NCBI GenBank assembly: GCA_024349245.1
Contig: JALDNG010000026.1
Location: forward strand, 1,660,501 to 1,724,500
DNA from: Neodontobutis hainanensis
Lineage: Eukaryota > Chordata > Actinopteri > Gobiiformes > Odontobutidae
Reading direction: 5' to 3'
Length of the DNA stretch: 64,000 nt
The translations under genes were made by a program, and so were the position numbers. Positions 38,901 to 49,571 of this stretch are shown in pieces (the first letter of the stretch is position 1; each line of letters starts with the position of its first letter). The notes below the pieces were generated by a model. It ran no database searches, was not told where the DNA came from, and worked only from the letters and a program-made list of their open reading frames with translations.

Positions 38901-40654
38901 ATGACTTTCTCAAAACTTTTACTCATTCCACGCAGAAACGTTGTTAGCCTTTGCGTTGCAGGTTGGTGCTAGCTTATAAAAACCTGTGCCTAAATTAAGG
39001 TTACCCAACTTCCCACAACCTGAATATATGTTACTACCAACACAAATCTGATTTTCTTTTTATAAAGTAAGCTTTTATTTGACGTACTCATGACCAAATT
39101 AGACCTAACGCTAAGTTTTAAATAAAGTTATGTTCAACAAACTCATGCTTTTGACTTCAGTATTTATGCACTTAGGCTATATTTTTTAATGCTGCTCATG
39201 ACTATAATAATTAAACTTGAATGAATAAACGTGGGCCTACCTTTTCTTCGATCTTTTAAGAATCGACTTTTTTTTTTCCTGAAAATTGATAGATGTGCAG
39301 TAGCCTAATAATTAAAATAGAAGCCCTCTCTTGAAATTTTACATTAAACATGAACATTTAGCGCCCTCTACTGTAATTAAGAGGTGTAACACCCCAAGAG
39401 TTATAGCACACATATAAAGACTAAATAACCATCCTCAAATAACTAAAATATGTACTGTTACTAATTTCATACCCTAAAAACAATAAATAAATGCAGATTT
39501 GTGTGTAGCATTTATAAAAAGCAATATTTGGGAGTTGTCTGTGAAGGTTCTCTGTCATTGTGGGAAAAAAAGAAAGTCCCTTGAACTCGGGATGAAACGT
39601 CTTCACATACGTATGTCCAAATGCCTTTGCTTTAATCTTTTCTTTGCGTACAGGTGTTGCTAATTAAAAGATATTACAATACAAATGGAGTCTTTTTTAT
39701 ACAGAAATACTAGTCTGGTTTATTAGTGTAAATTAACTGAAAGGTAAACATAGGTGGGATATGTAATAATATATAAAATATAATGAGCTAATTAGGGGAG
39801 TTATAGTCTAAAAACAGATTGATAACTTGAAATATTAATGACATAGGATGAGTCATACAGTAAAGCTGCAAAGCAAGTAAAGTTGTAAATACAGATGACC
39901 AACATAATCAAGCCCACTATAGGCCTCAGCTATCAATATGCAGAGAAGAATGTGTTTTGTCCTTGTTGATTTGCTGATAAAATAAATCAGCAAATCTTCT
40001 AAGAAGAAGGATTGGGCCAATGTTATAATTAGCAAAGCCATCAAGGCCAGCAGTTTCTCATGGGCTAAAAACTGACCACAGTCACTAGTGTTTTAAGTCT
40101 TGACTTAATGATCAATTTGTACTGAAGTAATACAAACACAACAGCAATATCTCTGAGGCCTGGCCTTGCATTAGTCAACTATGCACAATGCATTGATTTT
40201 TGCCAAATGGAGCAGAGCTGTGCAGCAGTAGAAGAGCAGCTGTAACAATCAGATAAGCCAAAAGAACAAACTATGCTTCTTCTTACAGAGCCCTAGAATT
40301 GTGTGATTATTTACTAAAACAAAGAAAATTTAATTAAAGGTTTCTTATTTAGAATCAATCCCATTTGCATACAACATTTCTTCTTGTGAATTACATGAAT
40401 ATTTATAGAACATACACCCCCCAAAAAAGTAGGTAATAAGTAAGTATAAAAATAGTTTACCCAGCGGTAAACCTAGCATAGGATACATACTTTCTATATA
40501 TAGTCCTGGTTTAAAAGAGGGAGCCTCATCAACTGTAATTATCACTGGTACATGAATCATACACACACATTTCTCTGCCAGACTTGGACGGAAAAGTTTA
40601 GTAAGAGTTAACTATTAACAGAGCTTATGCCCTCACTGTCCTCCTGTTGATGAC
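38901..40654. other. Intergenic region between hspg2 and agmat copy A
   Basis: AT-rich DNA with no recognised coding sequence. Around 39541-39620 a segment with GTGAAGGTTCTCTGTCATTG and GATGAAACGTCTTCACATAC resembles a dispersed teleost repeat and the hairpin-bearing sequence at 52178. The rest is unremarkable. Confidence 0.6.
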
Positions 40655-40660
40655 TTTATT
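40655..40660 (-). terminator. agmat: Polyadenylation signal of agmat copy A
   Basis: AATAAA on the minus strand, 31 bases beyond the stop codon at 40691. It is the first canonical signal after the coding region, so a very short 3' UTR is implied. Confidence 0.6.
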
Positions 40661-40690
40661 AAAAGGCAGCATATTTATAAGACATCTGAA

Positions 40691-42659
40691 TCAGTAATAT
40701 TTGACATTAGGCAGTACACACAGCATTTCATAAAGGAGATTAGCACCAGTCAGCGCAGTGTTTCCTGTTGGTGAAAATATTGGTAAAGATTTGTTTGTAA
40801 AGTAGTGCATTTGTCATAATAAAATATTATAAAAAATCTAATAATAAAATGACAGATATACCTGTGGTGTCATAAGGAGGGGAGACTTCCACCAAATCAC
40901 ATCCCACCAGGTTAAGGCCACGACACCCTCTGATTATCTCCAGTCCCTAAAGCCCCCCAAAACAACCAAAGAATTACTGAACTGTTTACTAGGGTCTCGG
41001 TCTGAAACAGAGCAATTTACCTGTATAGGGGTAAGCCCTGCTATCTCTGGTGTTCCTGTTCCAGGGGCGAATCCTGGATCAAGAGCATCAATGTCAAAAC
41101 TCAGGTATACTGGACCACTGCCCATCTGAGTCCTGACCTCAGCCATGAGAGGTGCAAGAGACTTAAACCAACACTCTTCCACTTGAACCACACGGAAACC
41201 CTAGTCACCATACAAACAATACATATCAAATAATACATATAATTTAGTTTACACCAACCAAACAGACACACGGCATCTTTAATAATTACTTTGAAAATAA
41301 ACATGTACGCCATACCCAACATATTTTTATGACATTAACAAAGTCCAAATCATGCCTCTGAGGACTTTATGACAATCGACAGTAAACATGTAAATCATGG
41401 TCCACAAAAGTTTTTATGGCATGCAGTCACCTGGGCTCTGCTCCATTCATATGTGTCTGGTACATAGCCAGTACCACGCAGACCAATTTGTACCACCCTC
41501 TTGCAGTCCAGCAGACCCTCCTCAACACACCGCCTGAATGGGGTCCCATGGCCAATCTTGTCCCCCAAGACTGTATCGCTGACGTCAGCATGAGCGTCAA
41601 CATGAATCAGACCAACAGGACCATGTCTGACAAAATATATAGTATATATGATAAAAATTTGACAAATAGTTTGACAATAGGATTAGTATGTAAGTATGTC
41701 TTGTAACATTTGTTTGCAGACACAACTGTCTTTAATGTTACTATACAAAGTAATGTTTTGTTACCTAAACAGGGATGTGTGCTACTTACTTTTCAGCGAC
41801 TGCTTGAAGGATTGGGTAAGCAATTGTGTGATCACCGCCTGCAGACAGAAATTATTTAGTCACCTTTGATACAACAAGGTTATCAGTCCAGCCAACTGGC
41901 TACAATAACATTATGAGTTTGTAAATCATTTATTGAAGTGTGTATTTTGTCAGTTCAAAATCCTGTCCTCTCATAACATTTCATTTAATGAGCTACATTA
42001 TATGTTACTTTAGTAATTACCAACCCATTGTCAGAGGAATACAGCCAGTAGCCACAATCTTCCTGTAAAACTCCCTAATGCGTTTGCAAGTGTCCTTCAG
42101 GTCAAAGATGTTTACGTTGACATCCCCAAGATCAGCCACATTAATGGATTCATAGGGGGCTGCCCTGGTGCCACAGTTGCAAGCCCTTAGCATGGCTGAC
42201 TCTACTCTGATCTGTCTGGGACCAAACCTGTGCAGATCAAGTATAGGAGATAACAATACATCTCATTACAATGTTACAAATTCTGACTCGAAATGACACA
42301 CATGATTGTAGCTATTGCAAACTCAGGTTTAAGGCTGCAGAGCATCCATACCTTGCACCAGGTCTGTACGAAGTTCCAGTGTCAATTGGGACCCCCACAA
42401 AAGCTGCATGTAGCCCCTCTGCTGTCTCCTGATAAGGCAATTTGGCCATGGTGGAAATCCCAGACACCCTTGCCACAAACTCTGAACTGGGAGGCACGTT
42501 GTAGCTACTTCCAGAGGATTCTCTTACCAAGTTTATGCTCAGAGTCTGTTTGTCCAACTTGCTGCGCAAAACCCATGTTGGTTGTGGACGTAGAGAAGAT
42601 GCAGCAATGCATGACAAAACAGTGCCGCATGCTGCATTTAGGTTTCTCCACACTGACAT
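40691..42659 (-). CDS. agmat: Agmatinase-family mitochondrial ureohydrolase, tandem copy A
   Basis: There are seven exons: 42352-42659, 42025-42227, 41790-41838, 41431-41626, 41021-41200, 40862-40946 and 40691-40764 (stop TGA). Together they give 364 residues. The N-terminus (MSVWRNLNAACGTVLSCIAA) is basic and free of acidic residues, a typical mitochondrial presequence. Manganese ligands of the arginase/agmatinase fold are all present: His174 in GGDH, Asp197/His199/Asp201 in HVDAHAD, and Asp288/Asp290 in SFDIDALDP. The family signature GTGTPEIAGLTP follows. The classic reaction is agmatine to putrescine plus urea, but the true substrate of vertebrate AGMAT proteins is debated and may be another guanidino compound. 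Gene, frame and splice sites are intact. Copy B lies 0.9 kb upstream in the same orientation. Confidence 0.94.
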
Positions 42660-43547
42660 GTTAGCTTAAAGAGTCTTAACTTAATCTAAAAGCTAAAAAA
42701 GAAATCAACACAACTGAAATGTTTTCTATGAAGTCAGGTGCTCCCTGTCCCTCTGGACAGCTGTTAATGAAGTTATATTGAAGGCACTTGATGTAATGAT
42801 TGACCTATCTTGGATTTGATACAAGACTTTGAATGTGATATCTTATCACTTACAACAATGAGACTAAAAATAAAATAGAAGTTCCAAAAAATAGGTACAA
42901 TTCTGAAAAACTCATACCAAGGTGTTTTTTGAGACAAGTTTTTAACGTTTACAGTAATTCCTAATTGGCATTAATATAGAAATGTTTTAAAATATTTTTT
43001 ATGTGTAATATTTGTTGTGAATTTGATAGAGACAGAAAATCAATTAAAAGGAGTTAATTTTTCATTATGTTAGAAACAGTTGAGTTTAATTTTAATTACT
43101 GTATAATAACTGTTTAATAACTGTTTGTCCTAGGTGTACTTTTTAACACTATTTGGCGTTGTGTTGTTGTAATAACCCTTCAGGTGTAAGGCTGAGAGGC
43201 AAAAATAAGGTGTCTAATTGATGTTATAGTCCGTGTGCTTTATGATAATTACGTCTTTGGACGGCAGCAGGTGTGCTAAAGAAATACTTTTTTGCCTTTC
43301 ACTGGACTCTTTGGTGGTTTTGGAAGACACACAAGACAACTTCTGTAAACCATAGTAGCTACTTGTATTGGACAATATAGCCACTACAATTACATTAAAA
43401 CATATTTGTTTTACCAATTTAAATTAAATAATTTTAGGCCTGATAACAGCATTGTATTGTAATGCAGCATATTAACAGATTGTGTAATTTACTAAGATGT
43501 GTGAAATGTATATAAAACTAACAATGCCTGTAATTTGTATGGACACT

Positions 43548-45243
43548 TTAATAATATTTGATCATTGGGAGGACACACAACATCTCAAAAAGGAGATTGG
43601 CTCCAGTAAGGGCAGTGTTTCCTGTTTGAAGAAATATTTGTAAATAACAGCTCTATAAAATATGACTTTTTGATTTGAAATTATTAAAATATCAGAAGCA
43701 CCTGTGGTGTCATAAGGTGGAGAAACCTCCACCAGATCACATCCAACCAGGTTCAGACCACGGCAGCCACGAATAATCTCAACTCCCTAAAGAAAGAAAA
43801 AAATAGTCATTATTATTATTTAAGTGAGAGTATTACAGTATCAAATGTCCAAATATTTTCAAAGATTTTTTTTTACCTGTATAGGGGTAAGCCCTGCTAT
43901 CTCTGGTGTTCCTGTTCCAGGGGCAAATCCTGGATCAAGAGCATCAATGTCAAAACTCAGGTATACTGGACCACTGCCCATCTGAGTCCTGACCTCAGCC
44001 ATGAGAGGTGCAAGAGACTTAAACCAACACTCTTCCACTTGAACCACACGGAAACCCTAGTAACCATACAAATAACACATACAATTTAACAATGATGGTG
44101 TGTTGTCATACATTATGGCAAACTTTGACCACATAAAACCCAAATTGTGCTTTACCTACTTTTGGCTTATTCAATAAATTAAATAAATTTGGCTTATTCA
44201 ATAAATTAAATATAAAGTGAATTACCTGGGACCGGCTCCATTCATAGGAATCTGCAGAATAGCCTGACCCACGCAGACCAATTTGTACCACCCTCTTGCA
44301 GTCCAGCAGACTCTCCTCAACACACCGTCTGAATGGGGTCCCATGGCCAATCTTTTCACCCAAGACCACATCACTGGTGTCTGCGTGAGCGTCAACATGG
44401 ATCAGACCAACAGGACCATGTCTGTCAAACAGCATAAGGCATAAGTTCAGAATACTTAGTGGCAAAAAAACTGTTTTGCTTACAGAACTGTCTTCTATGT
44501 TGTTAAAGTTGTAATGTAAATGTGTTTACTTTTCAGCAACAGCTTGAAGGATAGGGTATGCAATTGTGTGGTCACCTCCTGCAGATAGAAATAACTGTGA
44601 CATTTGCTCTTACGTTATTTTAATTTTAATATTAATATACAGTATTAAGTATTGTATATTCAAGATGGCCACACAAATACCCATTGTCAGAGGGATGCAG
44701 CCTGTAGCCAGTATCTTCCTATACGCCTCTCTGATGCGCCTGCAAGTGTCCTTCAGGTCATACACATTGACGTTGACATCCCCAATATCAGCGACCATAA
44801 GGGACTCATAGGGTGCTGCCCTGGTGCCACTGTTATAAGCTCTGAGCATGGCTGACTCCACTCTGATCTGTCTGGGACCAAATCTGTGAAAGATCAATTT
44901 ATATTATAAGTATTAAAAGGCTAACCTATCCGCCTTTGTTGCACTTTTCTGGTATCCAGCACCTTGCACCAGGCCTATTGGAAGTTCCGGTGTCTATTGG
45001 AACCCCAACAAAAGCTGCATGCAGGCCCTCCGTTGTCTCCTGATATGGTAGTTTGGCCATGGTGGGGATCCCAGACACCCTTGCCACAAACTCTGCGCTG
45101 GGCGGCACGTTAAAACAACTGCCAGAACACTTTCTGCTCGAGTTTACGCACAAAGCCCATGTTTGTCGCCGCCTTATAGACAGCTTTATGCAAGACGAAA
45201 CGGCACCGCGAGCTGCAGTTAGGTTTCTCAACACTGACGACAT
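43548..45243 (-). CDS. agmat: Agmatinase-family mitochondrial ureohydrolase, tandem copy B
   Basis: There are seven exons: 44963-45243, 44681-44883, 44530-44578, 44226-44421, 43877-44056, 43702-43786 and 43548-43621 (stop TAA). They give 355 residues. Exons 2-7 have exactly the same lengths as in copy A; exon 1 is 27 bases shorter, all within the presequence and linker. The start Met (MSSVLRNLTAARGAVSSC) is chosen by alignment with copy A; an in-frame upstream Met at 45333 would add 30 residues without presequence character. All metal-ligand motifs are kept (GGDH, HVDAHADTSD, SFDIDALDP). Exon 5 is almost identical to that of copy A while other exons have diverged. It is probably a recent-to-middle-aged tandem duplicate with retained enzymatic function. 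Confidence 0.93.
44161..44214. repeat. 27-base tandem duplication in intron 4 of agmat copy B
   Basis: Two adjacent 27-base units (44161-44187 and 44188-44214), each beginning TTTGGCTTATTCAATAAATT, are identical except near the end of the second. The corresponding intron of copy A lacks it. Confidence 0.8.
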
Positions 45244-46778
45244 GTTTGATCGGAGTCTTATCAAAGTAGATTTAAAGGAAACGTTCACTTTAAGGGTTTG
45301 GTGTGTGACGTTTCTGTTAGGATCCGGGTCCAAAACTCCAAGGTGAATTTTCCAACTACCGCGGTGAGGTAAATTTGACGTTGGCTATTTGGTTCCATAC
45401 TTTCACCTCAAGTTTCCCTTGGCTGTGCCCGACTACTGTGTCATGGTGGCGGGAAGCCCACGCTGGAAACTCGGAGCACGGGGCGTTACACTTAGGGACC
45501 GTCAATAAATGACGATCACGGTGAATGGCGTTTGTGAAATTCAATAGCTTTAAGATCTACAGTAATCTAGTTACTCCAAACCACTTCAAACAAATAGAAC
45601 TAGCTTAGTAGAACCATGCACACATTGTTTTTCATTTTTATATTTTACTGGATTTTAAATAAATTTTTATGTAAAAAAATTTAAGGATTTTTTAAATAGC
45701 TTCTTGGTCATGTGACCTAGTCACGTTAATCAACTTTATATTCATAGTACAGCACCATGCACACCCAAGCCGCTCTCATGGAGGCTTGGGTGTGCTAAAG
45801 GTCCATGCATATGGGCGCCACCATACAGCGATATACTGCTGTCCACCAGAGGGCAGGCTCCAAAAACAGAAATACAAGGAGAAACGCAATGGCAACTTTA
45901 CAAGTGTAAAAATCATGTTTACAGCCTGGTACAAAAGATAGCTCTGGTCTCTAGAGCTAAGTGAAGTAAGGGTAAATTTTTGATTAATACGTCCGTTAAT
46001 GCTAAAACTATTGTTTTGCTATGTAGTAAAAGCCGAAAAGCCCGGATTTAACCGCCATTTTATTGACCTGTGGTAACATCAATATCGGTAAATTGGGGAC
46101 CACTGGGCGGAGGACGTCCATATTTTCTATAGTATTTGGCAGTGATGGCTGATTGGACCTGAGCGCTGACCGTTCACTGCCCCCCTTTCCTCCACCCACA
46201 CCTTTATTCATTTTAAACTTTTCTAGACAAATAGCCAACTACAGACTTGTGAAAACTGTTTAGGCTTTTATTAGATATGGAAAACACATTATTAAAATCA
46301 ACTTAATGAGATGGATTTGCCTTATTTCAAACTTAATTCAAAGCCATTTCAACAATTAAATAGTATATTCAGCTGTGTCATTATTACTTTCAGTCAATTG
46401 TGTGTTAAACACAGGTTTTGAAGCAGAAGTGCGTTCATAAAATGTAGTTTTATTGGACAAATCTCAACACACACGAGATTTGTACTTTGGACAACGGGCT
46501 GCGTGATCTGAGCCAAACCACGCTGGTCTTGAGCAGGCAGCCGTCTTTCCCCGCCCACTGCTGCAGCCGCCTGCTCTCGTCTACAATCCAGGCAAGGCGC
46601 AGTTCTTCTCGAACACACCTACTATCACTGAACCTCCAGAGGGAGTGGTTTCTGCAATTCACGTGTCCACCAGAGGAGGCAGAGTGTGGCATGTTAGCAG
46701 ATCAGACTGATTTAGTCACTCTTCCACGCTCACGCTCCACACTTCTCTCATTACAAAAAATAATATCAACAAGCGATC
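45244..46778. other. Intergenic region between divergent agmat copy B and alpha-tubulin
   Basis: About 1.5 kb separates the two divergently transcribed start codons. No coding segment was recognised. The first 250 bases beside agmat copy B contain several CpGs and are the likely agmat promoter. The stretch 46440-46778 beside the tubulin start is G+C-richer and includes an ATTGG (inverted CCAAT) at about 46452. A 12-base inverted repeat lies at 45760-45794. Confidence 0.6.
45760..45794. repeat. Inverted repeat (12-base arms, 11-base loop)
   Basis: Arms CACACCCAAGCC (45760-45771) and GGCTTGGGTGTG (45783-45794) are perfect complements around an 11-base loop. The match extends imperfectly outward (AGCAC and GTGCT). 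Function is unknown; it may be a transposon remnant. Confidence 0.7.
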
Positions 46779-48856
46779 ATGGTAAGCAAATGTTCTTTCT
46801 TTGTATAATCAAAAAATAGTCTATCGAAAATATATTTTTTTTAGAAATTTCTCTTCATTTATGGCCCTATGTGATGTATAATTATGGGGTTATAGTCACA
46901 TTTTATTAGTTGAGTTTCTCATGTCGGCTATATGTCTAAATATATATATCACTTCATCCTGTGTGGATGATTGACTTAATACAGTCAACTTGTTTGTCAT
47001 TTGAAAATATTGTATCTGAAAGTAAATGTTTTAGTTTTGTCTGTCTTTGCACATTTTTATCATATTACTCAAAATAATATTAGTGGATACAACAACCTCA
47101 ACAATGAATGTCAACGTGCTTTTTAGAGCGCAGCAGACTGCAACCTGTGTGCCCCAGATAATCTCTCTTTACCATAATCCAAGTCACAGAAGACAGATTA
47201 TTGTCAGAGCAGACTCTAACACTGCTGTTACACTGTTCCCTCATCGATACTATTTGTATATAAAAAAAAAAACATTTAGTGCTAGCATTTTAATTTATAT
47301 ACCTATAACAGTAAATTAAAAGTGCCTGTATTTTTCTTCCCACATAGCGTGAGTGTATTTCTATCCACGTTGGTCAGGCTGGTGTCCAGATTGGTAATGC
47401 TTGCTGGGAGCTTTACTGTTTGGAGCATGGGATCCAGCCAGATGGACAAATGCCCAGTGACAAAGCCATTGGAGGAGGAGATGACTCCTTCAATACCTTT
47501 TTCAGTGAAACAGGAGCTGGAAAACATGTCCCCAGGGCTGTTTTTGTGGATCTGGAGCCTACAGTTATTGGTAACAGCAAGGACATTTTATAATTTCATA
47601 TAAATCAAACCATTTCTTGAATTGTACCACAAAATTCTGATTCAGATGAGGTTCGTACTGGCACATACAGACAGCTGTTCCACCCTGAGCAGCTAATCAC
47701 TGGTAAAGAGGATGCTGCTAACAACTACGCTCGTGGTCACTACACCATCGGCAAAGAGATCATTGACTTGGTGCTGGACAGGATTCGTAAATTGGTGGGT
47801 GTATTGCTTAAACTAGGCATTACAATTTGCTTGATTAGTATTTTTTCATTTCCCTTTTCCCCTCTCTGTCCACAGGCTGACCAGTGCACAGGGCTTCAGG
47901 GCTTCCTGGTTTTCCACAGCTTTGGAGGGGGCACTGGCTCTGGTTTCACCTCTCTGCTGATGGAGCGTCTCTCTGTCGACTACGGCAAGAAGTCCAAGCT
48001 AGAGTTCTCCATCTACCCTGCGCCCCAGGTGTCCACTGCTGTAGTGGAGCCCTACAACTCCATCCTGACCACCCACACCACCCTGGAGCACTCTGACTGT
48101 GCCTTCATGGTCGATAACGAGGCCATCTATGACATCTGCCGTAGGAACCTCGATATCGAGCGTCCTACCTACACCAACCTGAACAGGCTGATCAGTCAGA
48201 TTGTGTCCTCCATCACTGCTTCCCTTCGCTTTGATGGTGCCCTAAATGTTGATCTGACAGAGTTCCAGACCAACTTAGTGCCATATCCTCGCATCCACTT
48301 CCCTCTGGCCACCTATGCCCCAGTCATCTCAGCTGAGAAGGCCTACCATGAGCAGCTCTCAGTGGCTGAGATCACAAATGCCTGCTTTGAGCCAGCCAAT
48401 CAAATGGTGAAATGTGACCCTCGACACGGCAAATACATGGCCTGCTGCCTTTTGTATCGTGGTGATGTGGTTCCCAAAGATGTAAACGCTGCCATTGCCA
48501 CCATCAAGACAAAGCGATCAATCCAGTTTGTGGACTGGTGTCCCACTGGCTTCAAGGTTGGTATCAACTACCAGCCCCCCACTGTAGTCCCTGGTGGAGA
48601 CCTGGCCAAGGTCCAGAGGGCTGTGTGCATGCTGAGCAACACCACTGCTATTGCAGAGGCCTGGGCTCGCCTTGACCACAAGTTTGACCTGATGTATGCC
48701 AAGAGGGCCTTCGTTCACTGGTACGTGGGAGAGGGTATGGAGGAGGGAGAGTTCTCTGAAGCCAGGGAGGACATGGCCGCTCTGGAGAAGGATTATGAAG
48801 AGGTTGGAGTTGACTCTGTTGAGGGCGAAGGAGAGGAGGAAGGGGAGGAGTATTAA
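46779..48856 (+). CDS. tuba: Alpha-tubulin, TUBA1 type, complete
   Basis: There are four coding exons: 46779-46781 (only the ATG), 47348-47570, 47646-47794 and 47876-48856 (stop TAA). They give 451 residues, the usual alpha-tubulin length. An intron directly after the start codon is a hallmark of vertebrate alpha-tubulin genes. The protein begins MREC, the N-terminal motif used in co-translational tubulin autoregulation. It carries the nucleotide-binding GGGTGSG loop, Lys40 (MPSDK, the luminal acetylation site) and a C-terminal tail EGEGEEEGEEY with the terminal Tyr needed for the detyrosination cycle. The tail matches TUBA1A/B rather than TUBA8, which ends in Phe. Residue 41 is Ala instead of the common Thr. 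The gene is intact and expected to be expressed. The exact paralog cannot be fixed without a tree. Confidence 0.97.
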
Positions 48857-48905
48857 ACATATGAAATACTCCAAGTAGAAAACGTGGTAAAATGTGATAA
48901 TGAAA

Positions 48906-48911
48906 ATTAAA
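48906..48911 (+). terminator. tuba: Probable polyadenylation signal (ATTAAA) of alpha-tubulin
   Basis: The common variant signal ATTAAA lies 49 bases after the stop codon, followed by a TTCATTGTTGTTG T/G-rich stretch suitable as a downstream element. This gives a compact 3' UTR. Confidence 0.6.
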
Positions 48912-49070
48912 TAGTTTCATTGTTGTTGAGTAAAAGTGATTGTCATTAGCCGGTGAACTTTATTTTAAGGTGAATTTATAAAAAATATATTGCTTTCAGT
49001 TCAAGCATATTTAAGCTTATTTAAAGTAAAAATAATGAAAGACCACAAAAATACAATTAATTCATGTTCT

Positions 49071-49076
49071 TTTATT
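49071..49076 (-). terminator. pink1: Candidate polyadenylation signal of pink1
   Basis: AATAAA on the minus strand about 500 bases past the pink1 stop codon. It is the first canonical hexamer I found downstream and lies about 160 bases from the opposing tubulin signal, so the two 3' UTRs nearly meet. Confidence 0.45.
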
Positions 49077-49571
49077 TGAAAATATACAATGTACTTCCAA
49101 TATTTCCAAAAATACATATCTCAAGCTGACAAATAAAAAGGCCATACCATACATTGTATGCACTGACCACATACTCCTTAATCGTCATGTTCTACTGGAA
49201 CTGTAGCGTAATATTTTTTACATCAATTTATCAATAAAAAAAATAATTTTGAGCTGACAGGAAACCATAATTAGTAATTCCACATGGCCCTGAAATGTGC
49301 AAATATCTACATAAAGTGCAAATCACAAGAACAAATACCCATGCAAGATACCTTTTGTGTTTCCTATTGCTAGTATTCCTAATACTATCGCATACAGAAA
49401 GGTTTACTTCTTCTGCTATATGTATAAAATCAGGTATGAGCAATGACTTACAACATAAATGGGATACTGGTAAAATGCCCCTACAAAGTTTATCTTCCTG
49501 TTCTACATAGTTAGGACAAAGACAGCAGCTGAACAATTTTACTAGCATGTGTTTCATGGAAGATAGTAAAT

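Noticed and set aside
45243..45333. Upstream in-frame Met for agmat copy B
   Set aside because: The 30-residue extension (MDPDPNRNVT...) is acidic at its start and has no counterpart in copy A; the downstream Met aligns with the start of copy A.
48518..48920. Open frames antisense to the alpha-tubulin last exon
   Set aside because: Shadows of a strongly codon-biased coding exon on the other strand.
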